From contig NC_092657.1 of NCBI RefSeq assembly GCF_032118995.1, forward strand, positions 13,344,139 through 13,408,138: a stretch of DNA of 64,000 nucleotides, written 5' to 3'. The stretch is from Asterias amurensis (taxonomy: Eukaryota > Echinodermata > Asteroidea > Forcipulatida > Asteriidae). Positions 32,766 to 44,635 of the stretch are shown piece by piece (position 1 is the stretch's first letter; each line of letters starts with the position of its first letter). Below the pieces are notes generated by a model. The model made no database searches, was not told the DNA's origin, and was given only the letters and a program-made list of their open reading frames with translations. A program made the position numbers and the translations under genes.

Positions 32766-33196
32766 GGCGTTTCATTACTGGTATTAAGAATAGTATAATA
32801 GGTCATTTCAACTTGGTTTAGGTGGTTACACCGTTATTAACCGGGGGAGGGGAGGGGGGGGGGATCTGGCGGGCCCAATGAAGCAAAACATGTACGGCGG
32901 TTGATACTGGTATTATGAATAGTGCTATTTGGTAATTTCAACTTGGTTTCAGGAGGTTCCTCTGATGTTTAACCCGGGGAGGGGAGGTGCCTGCCGGGCC
33001 CAATGCAGCAAAACATTTGTCTGGCGGTTTATACTGGTAATGTGAATAGTGTTATTTGTCATTAAAACTTGGTTTCGGGTGGTTCCACCGATGTTTAACC
33101 CGGGGGAGGGGAGATGTCTGGTGGGCCAAATGCAGCAAAACGTTTGTGTTGCGGTTGATACTTGTTTTAAGTTACTGCTAATTTCAACTTGGTATC
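32766..33196. repeat. Minisatellite, about 3.3 units of about 127 bases
   Basis: Units carry 'atactggtattatgaatag', 'tttcaacttggttt', 'aacccggggaggggagg' and 'gggcccaatgcagcaaaac'. The last unit stops at 'caacttggtatcacg', where a LINE fragment begins. G-rich blocks could form quadruplexes. Confidence 0.88.
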
Positions 33197-33590
33197 ACGT
33201 TGTCCAGTTCATGTCTTGTTGAAATCAACTGGCAAGCACACCTCACTGAACCACAATTCCAGACCAGAGGACATGGATCTTGCTTCTACATCCCTCACTG
33301 CAGCAATCAGGTCTGTATCACCATTCTTTCCTCGCACAATTAGGGACTGGAACTGCTTGAAGACGGACCCTGCACTCTCACCCTCTCTAGATGCATTCAA
33401 GAATGCACTGAGGGTCTCACCTAGTTAGTAATATTGCTGGCCAGTTTTTACTTGCACCATGTATATTTTTGCACCTGACTGGCTTACGGTCCCATAGTTA
33501 CGGTCCCACGCGTGCGCCCAGCCACAGTGCGGTTATATTCAAATTTTCTGAAGCAGCACTTTAAAGGAAGAAGAAGAAGAAGTTCCACCG
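33189..33590 (+). mobile_element. 3' end of a non-LTR retrotransposon
   Basis: A 79-codon frame ends in a reverse-transcriptase-ORF C-terminus: SPFFPRTIRDWNCL, then SLDAFKNALRVS and stop. After it come about 140 bases of 3' UTR and a (GAA)n tail at 33568-33582. 5' truncation and a simple-sequence tail are normal for LINE insertions. Clade not assigned. Confidence 0.75.
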
Positions 33591-33594
33591 TTGT

Positions 33595-34462
33595 TGTCTT
33601 TGTATTTATTAAGGGTAAATACAACTTTAGCGAATAAATACAGAAGCTTTTGACTTATGTAAATTACTTTCTTTTACATAATGAATAATACAAATTTGAC
33701 GGCGGAAACAAGACAAATAACACATTCGGCTAACAACACGTAATAGTTAACAGTAATTTGAACTATCTGGTAAAACAATGTAACAATCAAAACCTCTCAA
33801 ATAACTCCAATTAGTACATGGGAAATGGAGTTTACAAGTGTTTGATAATGTTTACGTGTATTACAAATTGAAGCTGTAAATGTGTCGGTTAAGTATTTTT
33901 ATTAGGTCTAAAGGCGGCACCATATAGTTCAAAATGTTTTAGTTGACATCTCTGAAATTAAAACTGTACGCAAACTTGTTTTTATCTTTTATAGAACAAC
34001 ATCAGCAGTTTTCATTTGAATAATGATCAGGTAAAAAGGGTACCTTTATGTTCAGCCTTAAATGCTAAATGGGTAATGGTGAGTTAAAAAGCAGCAACTG
34101 ATATATAGCAAGGTAATTGTGTGCGGTTATTATTAACCATTTAAAGCCCCCCCCAAAAAAAAAAATAAATAAATAAATAAATAAATAAATAACGCTTACC
34201 ACACCAGACTATACCGTGTAACATTTGTATTATAAGACTTGTATACTGCTTACTTTTTCGTGAGCCACATTTTTAAGCAATATTTACAAAAACTTTAACT
34301 TACACAAGTTAATTAAAGATTAATAATTGTATAACGGTAAACACACAACATAATCTGCCAACAACACAAGGATGGTAAATATTCGGTTGAGGTTAAACAC
34401 AAAAGGAATACTTCATTTACATTACTAATCGACATCCGTAATAATACAGCTCCAAAATTAAT
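33595..34462. other. Non-coding; (AAAT)n at about 34160-34192
   Basis: One tetranucleotide run; otherwise nothing recognised. Confidence 0.45.
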
Positions 34463-34818
34463 GTAAAGGCAGTGGACACTATTGGTAATTACTCAAAATA
34501 ACTATTTGCATAAAACATTACTTGGTAACGAGTAATGGGGAGAGGTTGGTAGTATAACACATTGTGAGAAACAGCTCCCTCTGAAGTAGAGTAGTTTTCG
34601 AGAAAGAAGTAATTTTCCACGAATTTAATTTCGAGACCTCAGATTTAGAATTTTTTTTTTTCATTGATATCTCGCAACTTCAACGACCAATTGGGCTCAA
34701 ATTTCCACAGGTTTGTTATTTTATGCATATGGTTTGTTATTGTATGCATATGTTGAATACTGGTCTTTGACAGTTACCAATATTGTCCGGTACTATCAAT
34801 AGTGTCCAATGTCTTTAA
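34463..34818. mobile_element. MITE-1 copy with an inner deletion
   Basis: 'taaaggcagtggacacta' on the left and 'caatagtgtccaatgtcttt' on the right. One arm of the central stem is missing. A small duplication, 'atgcatatggtttgttattg', near the right end is shared with the copy at 57718-58021, marking both as parts of one duplicated unit. Confidence 0.88.
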
Positions 34819-35337
34819 AAGGCTCCTGAAAATAGAGTAGAGTTACCAGACTGAGAGTTTACAAAAGACTACACTTTGGTACGGATATTACACATTTAAG
34901 CTGGTACTTTGTAGGTTAGTGGTTTTACTAAAACGTATTTAAGAAATAAATGGAAAGAAACAAAAATCACCCAATTAGTACAACCGCCAGAGCGAAAGAA
35001 GCATTTATTTGCGAAAATAGAACACTATTATTTGTACTAAACGATTGGTGGTACGTTATGATCGAAACGTTTTTTTGAGATTCATGAAGATTAGCTATAA
35101 GTGTTAAACTTTATAAGTTGCACATTGCCTTATCATCAATAACAGTGTACATTTTACGACCTTGACGTCATCGACACTCACACGCGATGCAATATCTTGA
35201 CTGATTTCAAATCAGCTACGATGAGGTCACCGGTCGGAGTAAACGTCATGCCTAGAGGACCGTACAGAACACGAGCTAAACAGCCGATGTGCTCACCTGA
35301 TACATCGTAATGATGTATCTCACAAAATCAATCACAA

Positions 35338-35422
35338 TCACCATCACCATCACCATCACCATCACCATCACCATCACCATCACCATCACCATCACCATCA
35401 CCATCACCATCACCATCACCAT
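35338..35422. repeat. (CACCAT)n hexanucleotide, about 14 units
   Basis: It reads Asp-Gly repeats on the minus strand within NHL blade 5 of TRIM copy A. The orthologous tract in copy C (58563-58608) has about 8 units, and copy B has none. Confidence 0.93.
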
Positions 35423-35948
35423 AACCATCATCGCATAAGATACAAGCATATATATCCCCAGCATCATCACAGCACACATCATTAGGCTTTACAGGTTTGC
35501 CGTCAAGGGAGGTGCTGATATTGAACACCTCGTTTTACCATGAAATCCAGACAAACTAGTTTCGACTCGAGGAGGTTTGTAAAGATCAGTTGCTCCTTGC
35601 TGTTAACGGATATAAAGCTTGGATTGTCGGTATCGCCAATATCATCATGATGTATTGTGGAAATGGTTGATCCATCCTTGTTATGAAGATATATTACCTT
35701 TCTCCCACAGTCAGCCACTGCAATACGATCTTTCTTGTCAATAGCAATACTGGCGAGTATACTCTCTGACTGTCCCTCGACTTGATTTTGAAATGGTCTG
35801 AACTTACGAATAAATCGCAGTTCGCTATCATAAACCTTCACATCCTGTCCGTCAGTAACCAGAAGCAGGTCATCAGAGGTCACCGCAACACCGGCAGGGT
35901 CTTGTAGTTGTGCATCTTCTGTTCTACTTTGTACACCTTGAGATTTGT

Positions 35949-35951
35949 AAC

Positions 35952-36002
<51 letters not shown>

Positions 36003-37905
36003 GACTTGTAATGCGCACATATCCACCCTGCTGGGTGTTCAAGGCGCAGTAAACCAAAACAAAACAAAACAAAAACACAACACAAAGAAAAACAGACACA
36101 ACAAAATTAGTCATTGAAAACCTGTGACATAAGATAAGTTTTGAGAAGAGACTTGAATTTTGCGGTACAAAGACAAGATCGAAGATTAAGTGGTAGAGAG
36201 TTCCAGATGCGTGGCGCGGCTACAGAAAAAGACCTGTCACCCCATGAGTGTCGAGACTTGGGTTCAATGAGGAGAAGCATGGAACTAGATCGAAGATTCC
36301 TTGATGGAGTGTAAACTTGAAGCAGTTCAGAAATATAGTGGGGAGCCTTGCCATTTAGAGCTTTGTGGACAATGAGCATCAGCTTGAAGATGATTCGTTG
36401 AGAGATAGGGAGCCAGTGTAGTTGTTTCAGAATGGGGGTGATAGAACAGGATTTTCTAGACAGTGTCACAATGCGGGCAGCAGTATTTTGGAGCCGTTGA
36501 AGTCGGGAAATCTGGTTGTTAGGAAGACTGTAGAGAAGAGCATTGCCGTTGTCAAGACGAGAAGTAACAAATGCGTGAATGACCTTTTCAGTGGCACTTT
36601 TGTCCAAGTACTTGCGAATCTTACCTATATTCCTGATGTGATATGATGATAAACGAACAATGTTGTTGATGTGTGGCTGAAGTGTCATCGATGAATCAAA
36701 AATAACCCCTAAGTTCCGAGCTTTCAGCGAGGGAGCTATCCGAGCATCACCGATGGAGATGTATGGCACTGAAACCTTAGTTAACTGTTGACGTGACCCA
36801 ATTAAAAGGAACTCTGTCTTATCATCATTTAACTTCAGGAAGTTTTGTTGTGTCCAACGTCGAATCTCTTGGATGCATTTCTCAAGTCTTGCAATAGATG
36901 CATTGGCGTTTTCTTGAGAAGATTTAAACGTGATGTATAGCTGAGTGTCGTCTGCGTACACATGGTAATTCAGATTAAATTTGAGGATGATGTCACGAAT
37001 CGGTAAAGTGTACAGCGTAAACCACTGCGGGCCGAGTACCGACCCCTGTGGCACAGAGTAGTTCAAAACAACAGGGTCGGATATTGCAGTGCCAATACAT
37101 ACATGCTGAGTTCTGTTGTGGAGATACGATTTGCACCATGCTAGGGCTGTGTCCTCTATGCCAAGGTGATTCTGGAGCCGAGAGAGAAGGATGTTATGAT
37201 CAACAGTGTCAAAAGCAGCACTCAAGTCTAGCAGGACTAGTGCTGTAAGGTTACCATTGTCCATAGAAGAGAGAATATCGTTGCTCACACGGACTAGTGC
37301 AGCCTCGGTCCCATGGAAAGGCTTGTATGCTGACTGGAACACGTCGGACAGGTTGAAAGTATGAATGTGATCAGAAATACGTGATGACACTATTCGTTCG
37401 ATGACTTTTCCAAGATATTTTAAGTTTGCAACCGGTCTGTAGTTTTTGAATATCTCCTTGTCCAGGTTTGGTTTCTTGATGAGCGGCCTGATGTAGGAAA
37501 CTTTGAGGCTATCGGGGAAACAACCGGAACTGAGAGATTCGTTTACAAGCTTAGTGATGTAGGGTACAAATATATCAATGTTTTGCTTTATCATGGATGT
37601 TGATACTGGATCCAGCTCACAGGATTTTGAAGGAGATTTCATAATAACCCTTTGAATCTCAGCAACAGTGGCAGGCTCAAACACAGATAGTCTACACTCT
37701 GGTTGAAGATGTGGCAATGTCTGCGGCACGTTGTAAGGGACTGATGAAAATGATGAGCGGATGTCTGAAATCTTGGTGACAAAGAATTTCTGGAACTCAT
37801 TTGCTAAGTCCTGGTCATTGTAGGTGGATGGAAGGACAGGGGTTTTGGGTTTGAGCAAAAACTTACCAAATTATCTTGAAGAGCTTCTTTTGATCTCCTG
37901 AGGAT
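35949..37905 (-). mobile_element. LINE 1, L2/CR1-like, 5'-truncated
   Basis: A 583-codon frame (36107-37858) contains a reverse transcriptase: YRPVANLKYLGKVIERI, LDLSAAFDTVDHNILL, VPQGSVLG and the catalytic YADDTQLY, ending FKSLLKTYLMSQVF. The endonuclease half is missing. Just upstream, QKKLFKII is in another frame (one extra T), so even the retained part is broken. The 3' tail is an (ATT)n microsatellite (35949-36002 on the plus strand). It is inserted in TRIM copy A; 'ttgta' occurs at both junctions and may be the target duplication. Confidence 0.9.
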
Positions 37906-37999
37906 GCTTGTACCACTCGATGTAAATTTGGATAATATCCGCCGTTCCGAATCAATAACGATGACATCTCTCATCCATAAATCCGCGTCGCGAGATTTA

Positions 38000-38754
38000 G
38001 TATGGCTCACAGACCGAGGCGTATGTTTATCCCTGCAGCGTGAGAGTACGATCACCCGACCCGGTCTTGTTGCCATAGCTAGTTGCAGCGCTGGTAATAT
38101 GACAATGTACACACGAACACTGCGCGGGTACCATGCACAAACTTTGCTACACGTACGACGTGTGGAACAGTGGAATGTTTATCGAACGTTGGGCAAATAG
38201 TGTCTAATTTCCATCAATGTTTCGTGGCTTTTCAAGGTTGAATGAAATTGCGAATGTTCCCTGGTCTTCAAGCCGAGTTTACCCAATGAGGTTGATGCAA
38301 TGCGCTGTCTTTACTATGTTTTGACTTGACGGAACAAAACTCGCATTTCAAATTGGAAATATCAACGCAAATAGCTCTAAAATTTCAGGTAAACATTGTC
38401 AAACTTATTGTTGAAATTGTCTACAAATTATAATATAACTTCTCGTTGAGTTGTTTGTTCATTTTAGTAATTTGGTTTGCCTGACCACGGGGGGTTAAAA
38501 ATTGATGTTTTCATTATCGTAAACAAATATTATTTTGATGAGTGTGTGAGACGTCGCGTTTTTTCAAATTAATTTTTCTGGAGTTTGTGTTTTCCAAAAC
38601 GGGTCGTAAAATTAAGCGTCAAGGTCGTCGAAAATTCCACATAATTTCAGACAGGAAGGTCGAATGACCTTGATTTTTATTTTATTTAAAATGTTAAGAT
38701 TTGCTTGTTTGGATTACTATGATAAACGCAAAAGTGAAATTTACTAGACATACC
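38000..38754. other. Unique stretch between TRIM copies A and B
   Basis: It begins where copy A homology ends. Short ORFs only. Confidence 0.4.
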
Positions 38755-38762
38755 TCATTTCG

Positions 38763-39116
38763 TTAGTTCACAAAAGACAACACTTTGGTACGGATATTAC
38801 ACATTAATTTAAGCTGTTACTTTGTAGGTTAATGTTTTTACCTAAACGTATTTAAGAAATAAATGGATTAAACAAAAATCACCCAATTAATATAACCGCC
38901 AGAGCGAAAGAAGCATTTATTTGCGAAAATAGAACACTAGATTTGTACTGAACGATTGGTAGTACTTTGAGATCTTTTAAGATCTCAAAGTTTTGTCCAA
39001 ATGGCAGATAATACGCATTATTGAGATTCATGAAGATTAATGTTAAACTTTATAAGTTGCAAATTACCTTATCATTATTAATATTATTCTTTTTACGACC
39101 ATAACGTCGTCGACAC
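38763..39116 (-). other. 3' flank/UTR of TRIM copy B
   Basis: 'ttggtacggatattacaca', 'aacgtatttaagaaataaat' and 'ccgccagagcgaaagaagc' are shared with 34855-35100 and 58060-58210. The shared 'gcatttatt' block reads AATAAA on the minus strand, a poly(A) signal candidate. Confidence 0.6.
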
Positions 39117-41065
39117 TCACACGCGATGCAAGATCTTAACCGAGTGTGTATCAACCACGATGAGGTCACCGGTCGGAGTAAACGTTATGCCTAGAGGAAA
39201 GTACAAGGCACGGGCTACACAGCCGATGTGCTCACCTGATGCATCGTAATGATGTATCCCACCGCTTCCATCCGTACCGTCAGAAATAGACACATATATA
39301 TCCCCAGCATCATCACAACACACACCAGTAGGCTCTACAGGTTGGCCGTCAATGGAGGTGCTGATATTGAACACCTCGTTTCCCATGAAATCCACACAAA
39401 CTAGTTTCATCTCATCATTGTTTGTGAAGATCAGTCGGTCCTTGCTGTTAACAGATAAAAAGCTTAGACTGCCGATGACGCCAATACCATCATGATGTAT
39501 TGTGGAAATGCTGGATCCATCGTTGTTATGAAGAGATATTACCTTTCTTGTAGAGTCATGCACTGCAATCCGACCTTTCTTGTCAACAGCAATACCAAAG
39601 AGTCTACTCTCTGACTGCCCCCCGACTTCATTCTGTGATGGTCTGAACTGACGCATATATCGCAGTTCTCTATCATAAACCTTTACATCCTGTCCGTCAG
39701 TAACCAGAAGCAGGTCATCAGAGGTCACCGCAAGTAAGAAAGGGTTTTCTAGTTCTCCATCTTCTGTTCTACTTTGCACACCTTTATATCTGTAACTACC
39801 ATTCGATGTAAATTTGGATAATATCCGCCGTTTTACATCATTAACGACGATGTCACCGTTGCTTAAACAAGCAACGTCCAATGCACCTTTGAACTCCCCG
39901 TAACCTTCCCCTTCTTTACCAAACCCTGTCTTCACCTCCCACTTCTCTTCCTCTAGTATTTCACCGATATCCGCATCAGAGACGACATCATGACCTTTGA
40001 ACCCGATGAATGACTTGCTATGCTGCACTGTTTGAAACTTGAGCTCATTGTGGAATGTCAAGTTGTGCATAACCTTTGGCTTGAGGTCCAGCAGCTCAAA
40101 GTCATCAGCATGTTGTATCAAGTCGTTGACTGAAGCTACGATCTGCTCTGCACGGCTCATCTTATCGCTATTGCTGATTTGTATGCTGCCAAATTCCTCA
40201 CCTCTTTATTGACCGATTTGAGTTATTCTGTCTTGAAGGATGCGAGATGCTTTTCTGATTTTGTCAAGTTCCTTTTCCTCCTTAGCCACAATATCTCGAA
40301 GAGCCTGGTCGACCATGAGCTGTAATCTATGTTGTGAGTGTTTGATAGAGTCATCCACTTTTTGAAATTGCTTGCGACATTCATCAAACTTCATCAAAGC
40401 CTCTTCAACAGCTTGACGATACGATCGAATGGAATCACTGAGATCAGTTAGGTTATGGTCTGACGATCGGTGATCGAGCACCGCACATTTATGACACGCG
40501 AGTACATCACACGTTTCACAGTAAAAACACAGTTCCTGATCAGTGTGTTTCCGGCATTTTGGAGAGCAAGTTTTTTTCTGGTTTCTGGATCCCTCATTTG
40601 ACGACCCGGCTGCACTCACGACTCGATGATGCCTGTTCAATTTGTTTATGGCGTGGTATTCCAAACAAGTCTTGCAAAAATTAGCTTCACGTCAACACAC
40701 AGTGAGACGGCATCAAGACCTTCGTCGCATCCTTCGCAAATCAATACAAGAGGGTTTGGCCTACTGTCTTCTCCGGGACCATCCGGATTGGTGACGTCAT
40801 CAATAAGCGAGCTCAAGAGAAAGCAGTTGAGAAGAGCCGATGGTCCCTTATCTGGGATTGAAGTTTTCTCTCTACACACTGGGCAAGTGATGAAACGCGT
40901 CTTTGTTTCCTGTTTGTCTACAAGTTCCTGAAGACATTTTAAGCAGAAGCTGTGCTGGCAGTCCAGGATTTTCGGATCGATGAACCGAGTCAAGCAGATT
41001 GGGCATTCGATGTGTACATGTCTAATCTTGCAAGTGGTCTCAGTGTGAAGTGCAGCTTCGGCCAT
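39117..41065 (-). pseudogene. TRIM-NHL copy B, one frameshift and one stop
   Basis: It covers the whole length of copy C. Residues 1 to about 123 (RING: CPICLTRF, CQHSFCLKCL, CPVC) are in one frame up to VDVKLIF. A one-base deletion at about 40693 ('cacgtcaac' against 'cacagtcaac') shifts the frame in the first B-box. The second frame runs through B-box 2 and the coiled coil to a TAA at 40206-40208 (RITQIGQ stop). The same frame then continues through six NHL blades to TGA at 39117. Lacks the Asp-Gly repeat. A 76-base 5'-UTR intron (41076-41151) is conserved with copy C. Probably a recent pseudogene. Two assembly errors would be needed to rescue it. Confidence 0.85.
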
Positions 41066-41075
41066 CTTGGTGAGA

Positions 41076-41151
41076 CTGAAAGTAAAACGAATGTCATTTT
41101 CAATAGTTCATACAGTCAGTGATTTTATACATTGGGTCGTAGCAGACTTAC
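41076..41151 (-). other. Putative 5'-UTR intron of TRIM copy B
   Basis: On the minus strand, GTAAGT (41146-41151) to TTTCAG (ending 41076), leaving ten 5'-UTR bases (TCTCACCAAG) before the ATG. It has the same length and borders as in copy C. Confidence 0.55.
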
Positions 41152-41330
41152 TGCATTAAGAGCCTTTTGTTGAGAGTTGCGATAACTTGTGATTAGAAAC
41201 AGTTTTTGGTCCAACAAACTGTATCTCATACAGTGCCTGCTAAACGAGTAAAATTACCCAGCACTCGGTAAAAAAAACAATGGACTTTTCCCTTTTACAT
41301 GACAGGGATTGTTGTCCTGTGTATGCCATT

Positions 41331-41718
41331 ATTAAAGACACTGGACACTATTGGCATTGTCAAAGACCAGTCTTCTCACTTGGTGTATCTCAACATATGC
41401 ATAAAACAACAAACCTGTGAAAATTTGTGTTCGATTGGTCGTCGAAGTTGCGGGATAATAATAAAAGAAGAAAACAAAACTTTGTCATACGGAGTTGTGT
41501 GCTTTCAGATGCTTGATTTTGAGACATCAAGCTCTAAATCTGAGGTCTCGAAATCAAATTCGTGGAAAATTACTTCTTTCTCGAAAACTACTCCACTTCA
41601 GAGGGAGCCGTTTCTCACAATGTGTTATACTACCAACCTCTCCCCATTACGCGTTACCAAGTAAGTTTTATGCTAATAATTATTTTGAGCAATTACCAAT
41701 ATTGTCCACTGCCTTTAA
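41331..41718. mobile_element. MITE-1 copy, inverted; holds the empty foldback site
   Basis: 'ttaaagacactggacacta' on the left, 'accaatattgtccactgcct' then 'ttaa' on the right. It is paralogous to the copy at 60665-62003. 'tacgcgttaccaag' at 41648-41661 is the unoccupied form of the site that holds the 963-base foldback element in the paralogue. Confidence 0.92.
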
Positions 41719-41832
41719 AAACATAATTGAAAAGCCTCGGGATGGTTTGTTAAAATGTGCCAGTCGTTGGTTTGTGATTGAAACCAGTGTTTGACTCATT
41801 GTTTTATAGTTGTAGATATACTTACCAAACAG

Positions 41833-42807
41833 TTAAAGTCACCTGTAAATATATATTGTTTTCTTTCAAACATAATAGTATATGCTTATGAACAATAATT
41901 TTTTTTTTTTATTATTGTTTGTCACGATTGTTATACTGACAAAATAGATAAAGTTATTTTGGGGGCTGACTCCGCCTTCCCCTTTTGTGACGTCAATCGA
42001 GGCAGACTTTGCCTGCAATGCGTAAAGTAACCACATGTGCAAAGTACATATACCGTCCAAGTCGTCAGTTTGTACGTTTCGATTTGTTTTATTTTGTTGT
42101 TGCATTTTCCGGCAATGCCGACCAGGTGTATTGCTGCTGGATGCAGCAAAACAATTAATGATGGGTTCAGGTTGCATGTGTTTCATGCAGGTCCCAAGTA
42201 TAGGACTCACAAAGCAATGGACGTCCGGTCCGACGTCTTTTTCAGCGCTGTGCAGCGAACTTCGAGTCGTCGTGCTCTCGGAATACACCACACATTGACG
42301 CAAAGAGAAAAGTTATTCTAAAACATGACGCCATCCCAACATTTTTTCCGGAGTGGGAAGTCAAAGAAGGTACCTGAAAGACCTGAAAGACCTAGAGGAG
42401 CATATTCCAAACGTGAACAATTCGGGTTTTAACTTTGAGGGCTTGTTTTAGCTTGCGATTCACCGTGCAGGGTAATCCGAGTGGACCGTCCGCACAGCAG
42501 CCGTAGTGCGTGCAGTCTGCTCCGGGACCGTAGTTCTGTAATTATGCATCATACCGATCAGTTACCCAGACGTAGTGTACATTGTACGGGCCTAGACTAC
42601 ACATTTTCTCTTAAAATATCGCGCCTCGATGTCACGAACAGCGCCCTCTCGGGTCTGGGCATACTATTAAATTTGTAAATAAAAGGACAACTATTTTTTT
42701 AGAACCTATAAGTTAACTACTGTTTATTCATATTCCACTCATTAAAACACATATCTTAGTGACAAAAGCTTTTTTTTTGGAAAACAAATACCACTAGGCG
42801 TCTTTAA
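41833..42807. mobile_element. TTAA-bounded element carrying a THAP exon (family D)
   Basis: Left 'ttaaagtcacctgtaaatat' and right 'ataccactaggcgtctttaa' are imperfect inverted repeats at TTAA. Inside are 'ttttgtgacgtcaatcgagg', a decayed THAP exon (42115-42369) and about 430 further bases. TTAA targets plus THAP match the Kolobok superfamily. No DDE core is present. Confidence 0.7.
42115..42369 (+). pseudogene. THAP zinc-finger exon, broken
   Basis: ATG then MPTRCIAAGCSKTINDGF, RLHVFHAGPKYR: the C-x4-C start and F-x-x-F-like block of a THAP domain. It lacks 23 bases that copy 62411-62688 has (the WDAKVRR region) and is frameshifted. The tail matches LKHDA-P-FPEWEVKE in another frame. A donor AAG|GTACCT follows at 42370. 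Inactive. Confidence 0.72.
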
Positions 42808-43297
42808 TATTTGAATAGTGTCATCTCAATAAGTGACATGTGAGATTGTTTTAACAAAGTAGCGGTTGTCCACACATAAAGAGCACTCTTCAATTGGGTT
42901 TTCACAATCTAAGAAACCTTTATGTCAGAAACAATACTCATTGTCAAAAGATAAAAAGCGATTTCTTTTTCCCGAACCAACCAACCATGGTACTTCGACT
43001 TAAAACAAAAAATCTCTTAAATGCATTTCACTATCCAAAACTGCTGTACTTATTACCAAATTAAACTGCAATGTAAATAATTTTCACAGGCTTTAATACA
43101 AACCCTATAACGTAATACCAAATAAAACCAACATGCAACCACACGGTTTAACGTCCACACTCTAAAGAGACCCCAAGTGAGTGTGGCTTGTACCCAAACC
43201 AATTACATTTGGAAGTTTGAACACCAGTTTTTGCAGTGTAAAGGAAAGTTAAATCTGTGACCTTTGGTTTCCAACAACCATGTAATCGTCAACAACA
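42808..43297. other. Non-coding, duplicated at 63116-63704
   Basis: Near-identical to the copy-C flank except that the latter has about 85 extra bases (about 63543-63628) and small indels. No gene seen. Confidence 0.6.
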
Positions 43298-43678
43298 TTA
43301 AAGGCAGTGGACACTATTGGTAATTACTCAAAATAATTATTGACATAAAACCTTTCTTGGTGACGAGTAATAGGAGGTTGATGGTTTAAACCTCTGTGAG
43401 AAACGGCTCCCTCTAAAGTGCCATAGTTTTCAAGAAAGAAGTAATTTTCCAAGAATTTGATTTCGAGACCTCAGATTTAGAACTTGAGGTCTCGAAATCA
43501 ACCATCTAAACGCACACAACTTGGTGTGACAAGGGTTATTTTTTGTTTCATTATTATCTCGCAACTTCGATGACCGATTGAGCTCAAATTTCCACAGGTT
43601 ATTTTATGCATATGTTGAGATACACGATCTGTGAAGTCTAGTCTTTGACAATTACCAATAGTGCCCACTGCCTTTAAA
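43298..43678. mobile_element. MITE-1 copy
   Basis: 'ttaaaggcagtggacacta' and 'accaatagtgcccactgcct' then 'ttaa', with TTAA at both borders. Paralogue of the copy at 63705. Confidence 0.92.
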
Positions 43679-43729
43679 TAGTTATGTTTCAATAGCCCAA
43701 AATATAATAATAATGTACTATTTCTTTAA

Positions 43730-44440
43730 TAGTCTTTAGCGCACGTATCAGGGAGTAGGGCAACTGCTGCGAAATGTTCGTTGCGAATTTGTGACGTCAA
43801 CATTACTTCGTATTCGCATTCGCAGGAAGTATGAACCGGGCTTAACTAGTCGTAATGCGTTTTGTCAAAAGAGCATATGCAGTTCAATGCAAAAAAGAAA
43901 ATGGCTCAAACTGTGGCATGATCAAATTGAAAAATGTCTGATCTGTCAGTTAAAATACTTTATTGGTCATGTGCATCATTGAACATACCGTTAGACCAAG
44001 GGAAAGTAAACTCTTACCTGTTGTTAAAGTGTGTCTACCAATGCTAATTTTGCACAGTTGAATCTCTGCTGAACTTTACAAAAGTGGATAACTGGCGGCA
44101 ATAACGACGAATACTGTACGAGAAACAACATTGATAATGTTCAAAACAGTACACTTCTTTACCAAACCGTAGTTCCAAATAATCAACTTTATAAACGAGA
44201 TTAAAGTTGTGGAAGTTTCATACAACTGGGAAACCGCACCGTGTTGAAATTGTCCAATATTTCATCGGGTCATTATACCGTATCAAATGGTCATTATACC
44301 GGATACTAAGGTGGCCTGTTGCAATCGAGTCATTAGTTATGTTTGAATTTGTTCGATGCCCACCCTTTCAAATTAACACGAATGTCATTGAGAACTGCAT
44401 CCAGTAGACCGTCGGAAAACGTGAATATTGTATACCTAAT
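43730..44440. repeat. Low-copy diverged repeat (pairs with 53195-53450)
   Basis: 'accgtagttccaaataatca' against 'accgtaattccaaataatca', 'gtttcatacaactgg' against 'gtttcacacaactgg', and 'ctaaggtggcctgttgcaa' in both, in the same order. Possibly an old part of the duplicated block. Confidence 0.55.
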
Positions 44441-44635
44441 TTGTCATGTTGATTTCTAACATTTGCTACACTTGACAACATTTCCAGAGGTTGCAGTGAT
44501 ATTTGTGTTTCCCCTTTTTAAGAACGATGTTTTTACACTGTTAAAGCGCAGTATTTAGTGTACACAGGCATATATGTAGAAAGTGATTTAACAGTCGAGT
44601 CCACGAGTCACACTGCCTAAATGGTCATTGGTATG

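Larger units (their letters stand above)
35178..37965 (-). pseudogene. TRIM-NHL copy A, truncated and split by a LINE
   Basis: Two pieces of the copy-C gene: 37906-37965 (VIVIDSERRILSKFTSSG) and 35178-35948 (KSQGVQSRTEDAQLQ through the last NHL blade), separated by the LINE at 35949-37905. Everything upstream (RING, B-boxes, coiled coil, first blade start) is gone; homology to copies B and C stops abruptly at about 37965. A one-base insertion near 35535 ('gttttacc' against 'gtttccc') shifts frame, and a TGA follows the expanded Asp-Gly tract. The lesions rule out a working product. Confidence 0.88.

Noticed and set aside
35276..35528. Met-Val and Gly-Asp repeat ORFs
   Set aside because: Alternative frames of the hexanucleotide in TRIM pseudogene copy A. 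Only the Asp-Gly frame belongs to the gene, and it is broken there.
36422..37248. Plus-strand ORFs over the first LINE
   Set aside because: Antisense shadows of the reverse transcriptase frame.
41866..42321. Minus-strand ORFs of 72-145 codons over the THAP element
   Set aside because: They are antisense to the THAP exon, and the matching frame in the other duplicate is equally an antisense shadow.
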